This document shows, piece by piece, positions 33,801-42,800 of a stretch of 64,000 bases of DNA. The stretch covers positions 33,178 to 97,177 of the forward strand of contig PTFA01000414.1 of NCBI GenBank assembly GCA_003342895.1, written 5' to 3'. Within the stretch, counting starts at the first letter, position 1, and every line of letters starts with the position of its first letter. Origin of the DNA: Casuarius casuarius (taxonomy: Eukaryota; Chordata; Aves; Casuariiformes; Casuariidae). A program made the translations under genes and the position numbers. The notes under the pieces were generated by a model. The model ran no database searches. It had not been told where the DNA came from and was given only the letters and a program-made list of their open reading frames with translations.

Positions 33801-36800
33801 CGCACATCTGGCGGCGCACATCCCGCGCGCGCCGCAGGCAGAGACGGAGGGTTTTAATTACATGTGGCTGAAGGACTCCACAGGGACTTAGGAAATAAGC
33901 CCGAGTTGGAAGCGGCGGTTGGAGCTGTTGCTCGGGGAGGAGAAGGGGGGGAGAAAGTGGGAGGTTTGGGGGGAAGCAGGAGGCTAAATGGGGCTTTTGT
34001 GCCGTCCCCTGCAGCGTGACTCAGGCTCACGGAGGCGCCCGGCTGCCAGCAGAAGTTGGCCTGGAAAGATTGTATCAGCCCCAGAGGACGTGGTTTCCAA
34101 ACCATCCCAAGACGGGTTTTGTTCTTTCTTCTCTTCTCTTTCTTTCTCTCAGGCCATCTCTCTCTCTCTCTTTTTGGCTGGATGGTTTTCCCGACTCCAC
34201 CCTGCCTGCCCTGGCCGGCGCTCCCACGGCGTTCCCTGCTCGGCGCGGGCTGCCGCGGGGGCTGCCGAAGGAGCCCCCCGGAGCGGGCGTCCCCGGCGGC
34301 GGGCAGCTGGGGCAGGGGTGTGCACGGCTGCGGGAGGCCGTGCGCGCACCAAATCCCCGCTGCGGCTCATCCCTCCTCCTCCATGCTCACCCACGACTTC
34401 TAAGGTGCTTCAAGGTGGGAACGAGGAGCCTGGACCATGCTGAGGGCTTGCAGAGAGCAGGGTCGGCAGGGGGACCTCCAGGCAAGGGCTTAGGAGAAGG
34501 AGCAGGGAGGCAAGGTCATCCGGGACCTGGTGACCCGCTTTGAGCAGATCCCACCTGCCCAGATCCTCTCCCCAAGCCCTGTCCCCGCATGTCCTGGGCT
34601 GACCGGCCGCAGGAGACCTGGTCCCCAACTCCCAACCTCTCCCCGGCCCAGTCAGGGTGGCGGTGGGAAGCTGTCCTCCCAGGACACGGCCTAAGGACCG
34701 GGAGAGCAAAGCCAGAGGACGTTGAAAGCATCCCTGGAATGGCTGAACGTTACCGGAGCGATCCCTGCCTGGCGTAAACAAACAGCAACGGCTGGAGAGG
34801 GGCCCGTTTCCACTCGCCCCGGCTCCACTCAGCCCGTTCCCAGCCTGCGTGTAGCAAACTGCCTGGGAAGTGCCAAGACGAGGGGGGACTTATCAGCCAG
34901 CCTCAGCGCGGGGGGAAAAGATGTGCGAAAGAAAAGCAAGCAGGCAGGCACGCCGAGGGAGCTTCGGAGCTCCGCCGGGAGCTGCCTGCTGGGCTTCGTT
35001 TCAGGCTCCGTGAGGGGCTGGGGGGAGGCACTGAGCGGCGTGGATGCCAGGTTATCCCTGCGTCCGGGAGGGGCTTTCCCGGGTGGGAAAAGTCTGCCTG
35101 CATGGGTGGGGAGGGGGGCTGCAGCACAGAAAGGGAAAGAAAGAAGAAGAGGGTATTTTTCGCCCTTCTGTGTGCGATATACACTGAACTGTCTGTCTGT
35201 TGGTCCAGCCCTGCAGTTCTAACTGCAAAGAAATTATTTTTTTCCCCTTTCAGCAGCAAAAATCCCAGAATCTTTCTCTGCTCTGCTCTGCTCTTCTTTC
35301 TCCTCCTCGTGCCTCTCGAAGAGGTCCCCCTCCCCACCCTGCCTGTGCCTCCCAAGACCACAATTTATTATCCCTATGGCTTTTCTGTCTATGAGAAACA
35401 AGCCGAGGGGTTATGTTTATAGAGAAAATAAATGCCTGCTTGCCCGCCCTCTATTTATAGCGTGGGGTGAATGTATATGCGGAGGGGCCTGGGCCTGCGA
35501 GCCTGTGGGGGTGTGGAAGTGTGTGTATACATCCCCTCCCAGGCTGCGGGGCGGCACAGAAGGCTTTTCTCAGCCGCATCTACCTCGGGCCAAAACTTTC
35601 CTCTCTCGGCCTCCTCCGCCCCCGTTCCCAGAGGAAATGACCCAGCGGACCCAGAAATTCTGTGGGACAGGATACATAAAACCTCCGAGCCCGGCTGAAG
35701 TGGAGCCGGAGGATCTGTGTGTCACTGAGGACCAGGCAGGGAAGGAAACGGAAAATTCCTGCCGGGTCCCCGCGGGCCGCGAGCCCCCGGCGCCCCTCGT
35801 TCTCATGTGCACCAGGACCTTCTCGTCTTTGGAGGGGCACTGGGGAGGCCTTTCATTTTTATGGCTCATTAACTGCTGGAAAATGACCCAGCTGCTAATG
35901 GGCTCTGGGTTGTTGTGATCCCCGGCCCTCCCCGGCCCCGAGCCCCAGGTCACTTGGGGAGCTCGGAAGCGGCTCCGGGGAACAGATCCGCTGACACGAA
36001 TCCTCAGGGCAGGAGTGGGAGTAGCGCAAGGAGGAAGGCGATGGGAATTTTTCCTGGCAGCTCCTCCATCCTGGGACAGATCTCTGCCTGGCCTAAGCAG
36101 GAAGAGGTCTCCACTGAAACCGCAGGACTGAGCTTAGCTATTCCCCACGTGAACAGAAAAGTAATCTAGACGGTGGGGAAAGCAAGACTAGATAACTTGA
36201 GTAGAAAGCTGGGTTTGTAGTCACTGCAAACCTGCTTCTTCCTACCTAACTTGGCACCTTGCTGAGCCGGGCGCCATTCACGCCGTATGAGACTGGCCGT
36301 GCCACAGCACCTTGGACCGAGAATCGCAGAGCCGCAGCACGGCTGAGGTTGGAAAGGACCTTTGGAGACCATCTAGCCCAAACCCCCTGCTCCAACAGAG
36401 CCACTCCAAGCAGGCGGCCCACCAGCCTGGCCAGGTCTTTGCCCAGGTCTTTGCCAGGTCACGACCACCTCAGCCAGAGCAGGGGTCCCAGAGGTGGCAC
36501 CAGGACGCTAGTCACAGGCATCCATCCAGCCTTGCGAGTTAGTCCCGGCGGCTCGTCAGCCGGGCTGCAGCCCTGCGACACTGGCCAGCATCATTCCTAG
36601 TGCCGAGGCTAACCTAATGCAGGTGTTCACCCTGGGAACACCAGCGGGGACGAGTGTCCAGCTCCAGCGTCGCATCGACAGGAGCACCCCCCTCCTACGG
36701 GCACAGGAGAGAGGGGACAAAACAGAGTAACCTTTGCTGTGAAAATTACCCAAAATTACCAGCAATGCCCACACCACCCCAAACAGCTGGAGGCTCTGAT

Positions 36801-39800
36801 TCACACAACCCACAAAAAACACATCCCTCCCCACAGTCGCAGGCTGAAGTGGCATGGCCAGACGCCGGAGGTGTGTGCACACGGCGGCGGAGACCCCACC
36901 TTCCCTCTCCAGAAGGGCTCCTCCACCCACCCGCAGAAGGCAGGAAAAACAGCCGCCCTAAAAAACCCAAGATTTGGGCAAAAGAAGAAAAAAATATTCA
37001 CCAGCCCCATTCCTAACTGACTCATTGCCCATAAAGGCTCCTTTAATAACCAGTGAGTCATGGTATCATGCTGGGAGTTTGGAGCGCTGCGGCACGGTGA
37101 AGGATGAATGTTACTTCTATCATCAGGCGGAGGCAAGTGATGGCCCCCGCCACCTCGAATCTGTGCGGTTCTCCCCATGACTTTCTCTGCTCCCGTCAAT
37201 TTTTAGNGATGCCCTCCCTTCCCCAGGATGCTTTTCTGTCTGCTACTGTTTGTCTGTCTGTCAGGCAGCCAAGAGCAACCGTTCAGCACACTGCAATACC
37301 CAGTGGTATTACATGGAGTGCTGCAAAACTGGAACATGCGACACACCCAGGAGAGAGAGGAAGGAATGGAAAATACAAATTTATTACACTCTTGAATCTG
37401 GGATATGGGGCACAGGGCACAAACAGGGCCACAGTCTTTCGCCCCACCTCTCTATCAGCTCGTAGAAGGATGCTTGGAGGGCCTGTTTGGAGAGATGGAT
37501 GGCAGCTAAGCAGTTTTTGCAAGCCATTATGTGTGGCTTAGTCCCTATTTGATACTACCGAAATGCCTGGGAGAAGGGCAGGAGATTGCTGGTCTCCTTC
37601 GGGAAAAGGAATTTCCCAAAGCTCCATCCCAAAACTCCATCCCAAAGCATTTTGCTCCCTCATATCTGCCCAGCCTTCCTTGCTCTCCTGCAGATTTGGC
37701 CCAGTCTCTGTTCCTTTTGCTTAGTGTCTGCCCTGGTGCCGGCTCAGTTGGTGACAGTGTGGTGGCCTTAGCTGGAGCCAGCCTTTTGCCCCCCCGAAGC
37801 CAAGCAGCACACATGGCATTGCCAGACCTGGTATCCCAGACAGGGAAGCTCGTTCCAACAAACTGCAGCCCAAAATGCCCCAAACTCAAACCAAACCTGA
37901 ATCCTCCCTGTCCTTGGATTTGGAAAAGCTAGGTCTGGAAATGGAACTGCTGGAGTATTGCAGAAAGCCTACTTATGTGGTTTTAAGCCCAATTTTGCAG
38001 CATCCCAGGGCGTCCTGACTCCGGTTTCTATTTTGCACAACGGCTTTATCTTTGGAACAGGACAAGGCACGTTCGCTGCTCACACGAGTGCCTGAAATCT
38101 GGACCTCGATTTGTCGATAGACACTCAAGCAAGCAGACACAAACACGTGAGGACGTGCTCGCGTAGAGGCACTCACACAACCTGCACAGACGCAAACACC
38201 TCTGGTTAAGTATTTATACCTGCAGAAACTGCTTGGCATGTGCAAGGCAGTGCATATGTGTGTGTGTGTGTCTGCAAACTGGCAGGAACAGCTTCCAGCT
38301 GATGCACGGCTAACCAATTCCCTGATCTGGTAAGCTGAGGCATGGCTGAAGATCCATGTGTTTGAAAGCAGTTAGATAACTAACTTCTTTCTTATTTAAG
38401 GCTGCTTTCTAGAGCTTCCTTTTTCTCCAGTTCCTGCACATTAACAAAAAGCTTTGAGTCCATCTGCAAACTTTACAAGTAAAATAAACATCGCAAGGGA
38501 CTGTCTTCTTTCTGCCTTCACTGCAGTTCAGGAAGAAAGATTATTAACACATTTCTCTTGATTTTAGTTTTTCTGTTGCATTTACCCTGGCAAAACTGTG
38601 ATGGACCCCCCGTTGCCAACGCAGACCTGAAACCGCAGCTGAGCCCTTACAAAGCTGCAGGAATCTCCAGGGATCAGGAATATTGATGGAGTTGGAGTCT
38701 CCCCATAAGGGGTCACCTAAACCCTTCCCGTTTGCTGTGGCCGGGCCACCTGGGCGCCTGGCTCGCAGCTGCGCAGGGTTTACCTGCCGAGAGCCCCCCG
38801 AGCATCACGGCCGCCGTTGCCTCGGCTGCAACGCTGCTGCCTTGCCGGGTAAAAGGCAGCGTGGTGGTGCGTTGCCGCAGTGCCAGGAAAGATGCAGATG
38901 GTTGGAGGAAGGTCCAGTCTGGGAATGAGGGGCCTCTGATAGGTGCCCTCCTTGCTCCGTCTCTCTGGGCAGTTTGGAGACACAGAATAGTAAAGGGGGT
39001 GGATGAAAACCAGGCTGAGTTACAGGCAAACCTGCCATGTGCTCCTGCCGGCAGAGCCACAGAGCGGCTGTCCGGAGGGAGCCGTGCTTGCTCCTGGGGT
39101 CACTCCTGGCACGTTTTCCCATGCCCACCGTGGGACATCCAGGCAGCACCTGCGTCTTGTTTGTGCAGTAAAAAAGCATGAGCTGAGGAGTTTCCAGGAC
39201 TTTCCCAGCTGAAGAATGTGGGCTGATGAAACCCACGACAGCCCTAACACTCGGGGCGTCTGGATTCCCAAAAAGGAGAAAAGCTTGAGCCCGGATTTCT
39301 TTAGCCACCTGGAAAGGACTCAGAGAGCGGCCCCTGGGAGCTGAAGCGCTGGGCTGGATTCAACGCCTGTTGTGAACAGTCTGTGCTTTGAGCTTAATTT
39401 AGGCACACAGACAACATTAGCCTAAAGCCTATGAAGTCGTGTTACTGTCCAGCTCTCAACCTGACGTTAGTTCCTCGAGGCTGAGGTTAACCCTGTGCTG
39501 CTATCTTTGAGGACTGTGCTTATTATGGATTTGCCTGCAGCCTTCTGTTGCTAAATTTAAGAGTGAGACAAGAATATTCCTCCACGATTCCCACGATACC
39601 AGTCTGCGTTCTCCCCCTTTCATACTTTTTCCTGTTCTTTCCCATCAGCTGGAAACTTTTCCAGCTGCTTGGAACTATGACCTCAAAACATGTGGAGCAT
39701 TTACAACAAGAAAGTATGAATAAACCGTTTAGATTTCCAAAAGTAGCTGAGAGGAATATCTGAGACAACTCCCTGGTGCCATCAACGTGGGCTAGCTCCT

Positions 39801-42800
39801 TGCCGGGCTGCGACAGGCGGAAGGGACCCGGCCTCGGCGGGCGGCGACGCCGCGGGGACAAGGCTGGGTGGGGGGCTCGGACGAGGCCCATCATGCATTG
39901 GCCATCCACAAGTTACGTGGTGCAGGTTGTCCTATGGTCCCAGGAGAGTGATGGGGGCAGCTATCTCCTCTATCTCCTTTAAGGGCCTTCAACTAGTAGC
40001 CTTGCCTCTAGGTAGCTAAATCGAAGTGAGATGAATCTCATCCTTTTTCTTTATCCATCCAATTAACTGAACACCAGGAGCTGCGGTGACTTCTCCGTGA
40101 TGCTGGCCAGCCCCAGGCAGGTGGACACAGGGGCAGCAGGACACATCTAGTCCTGCAAAAGCATGGCGAGGATGGTGAGAGGGGCCCTGCCATACCATGC
40201 GTGAGCACGTGCCCAGCTTCAGAGCCCGGAGCCATCCATGGATGCTGACTTGGATGGTTCTGCTGCTGAGAATCGGTGTCGCTTCAGCCCTGGCTTGACA
40301 CCTGCAGCACCCTTGAGAGCCGCGAGCCCCACGCCGCAGGAGCCCTTCCTCAGCCTCTCCAGGAGCTATGTCTTTGCGTGAGGAGTCTTGGAGGTGTTTT
40401 CTTCCAGCATGTTGCTTACCAAGGCATGAGCTCAGACTATTTCAAGACGTCTTTCTCAAGACATGCAGTGGTTCAAACTCTGCCCTCATTGGCACCCAAG
40501 CAGTCTGGGTTGGGGCAACACGAGCCTCAGCCGCGGTGAATGGTGGCACCCTGGTCTAATCGAGAGCCTGCGTTGGAGGGGGTCCTGCCTGGGCTCCCAG
40601 ACCCCACTGGACACAGTCAGCAGTGACTGCTGGCGTTAATGGAGACTTCAGGGCTGCATTTGCTGTTCCTCTGGTCCCTGCTCCTGGATAGTCAGTCCTG
40701 GAAGCTGGCTGTGAACACCCCTTGCAGGGACCCTATGGATCTGCTTCGCTATCAGGGTCTTATGCCCCCCTGGATCCATCCTCATTAAAAAAAACCCTGC
40801 AAGAAGGTTTTCGAAGAAAGGGGAATTCAGCATACGTGTGGCCTCACTGGAAACTGGTGGAGACCTGAGTGGTTCTGTCTGTTCAAAAACAGTTTACTAA
40901 AGCTTCACACTCAGATGTCAAGAGAAGTTTCACAAGTGTTTTCTCTTTCTGATATTATCTGTTCTTTGTTGATATGCACGGTGCCTCTCTCCACTTCGGG
41001 GTGGGCAGAACGCCCAGGCCCCGATCGTGGGTTAGGAGGCGATGTGAAACGCAGGCTATGCCTCTAAACATGGGCCTGTCTCCATCCCCATAGCCAGCCT
41101 GGGGGCCAAGGAGCCCCCAGTCTGTTCATGTTCTTCCTTTGCCGTTGTGCCACCGTGTGCCGGAGGGCATCCTCCACCACGGCTACGCTCCCGAACTCGG
41201 CGCGCATCAGGCACTCCTGGCTATGAACCCAGCTCTTCCCCAACCCCATCCTCCTGCTCACCCGACACACGGGGCTGCTGGGCCAAGCTGAGCGCCCTGG
41301 AAGGCTGAAACGGCAAAGTTTGTTGAAAGAAAGTTGTGCAAAGAAGTGGGAGGTACTGGCCAAACATCCACAGTACGTTCAAATCTGGCAGCAGCCGTCT
41401 GGCAACGCTGTGTATCTTGGAAGCGATAGAGGTGTTTGCACAATGAAACGCCTCCGAGAGTGCCAGGGGAGCCCCTGGAGTCATCTGGGATGGAGAAGTA
41501 GGTATCAGCACTGCGTGGTTAGATCCCTGTGCAGGATCTAAAGGTCAGCACTGGAAGGAAGAAGACCACTTTGTTCAGTAGCAAAAGGGATTTTTTCCAC
41601 TTGGCTTGCCAGGCATCGTAATATTTTGGTGCATGAAAAAGGAAGAAAGGAGAAGAGAGCCTGGAGGAATGGAGAGGAGCGTATCCTGGGAGGTCACCTC
41701 CTCTTGGGGAAGGGAACAGGGACAGCAGGAAACCTGCAGGGATGTCCTAGGTGCTGAGGGCTCTCACAGGGCTGGGCACGAGCACAATCCTTGTCCCTGC
41801 ACCGACATGGACTCAGATGCAGAAAAGGGTTGGGAAGCAAAAGCCTACACACGGTCAATAACTCATTTAGAAAACCTTGAGACAAAGGAAGCTCAAGGCA
41901 GCCTTTCTTCTGCAAAATTTCTCAGGAAGCTTTTAATTGCTTTCCAAATGGTTTCTTTCCACATGAACCCTGAAACTCTTCCATTTCCAAAAAGGGGAGA
42001 ATGAACAGTCTTGTTTGTTCCTCCTGACATTTCTGCCAGCAAGAGCGGACTCGCTGGTGTCACGCAAGACAAGAACCTGCTGGGCGTTCGTGGCTCGGAT
42101 GAGGGGATACGGATGTCGAAGCCGGGAAGCGGGCCCGACCCGCCAGACACGTCTGTCGCGGGCTGGGCGGCGGGAGCTCCCCGCAGGCCTGGGAGGCAGG
42201 GGAGGGGCTGGCGGTGCGTTCGGTGCCAGCACGTGGCAATCAAGCGAGGGCCCATCTGAGGAGCCCGTTGGGCGGCGAAACGGCCGAGGGCAGGATGCTT
42301 CCCGAGGAGGAGGCGACGGCTGCCTTGGCCGGGATGCCCTCTGTGCAGGTCCGCGGCTGCCACCTGGACGCGGCTCCCTGCCGCTGGCGGAGGCGGGAGA
42401 CGCACGGCAGCCTTCCTTGCTGCCTGCCGAGCTTGTGCATCGCCCGAGGAGGAGCCCCATGGGTTTGTGCCGCAGCCACCCTCCAGCCGGGCAGCTGCCC
42501 TGGTCCTCAGCACGCTGCCGCGTTGCGCAGAGCCCCTGGGGCAGCCTGGGGCCGGGCTTTGCTTTTGTCCGAGGCGGGAGGATCCCTGCCTGGGTCTGTG
42601 CTGTCCCCTCACCTCCCCAGTGCCACCGCTACCCCAGTGCCTGCTCCCACCTACTGCTGGCTGGGGTCCAGGCTCGCAGGGCTGGGGTGAGGGCCAGGGA
42701 GGAGGAACTGCTCAGGGAATTGTTACTTTTTTGTGTTAGAAGAAAATGTGTTTTCAAATCCCCCGTGCTTCTGAAGGCAGTCTGCAGTGCTGTGCATCCC

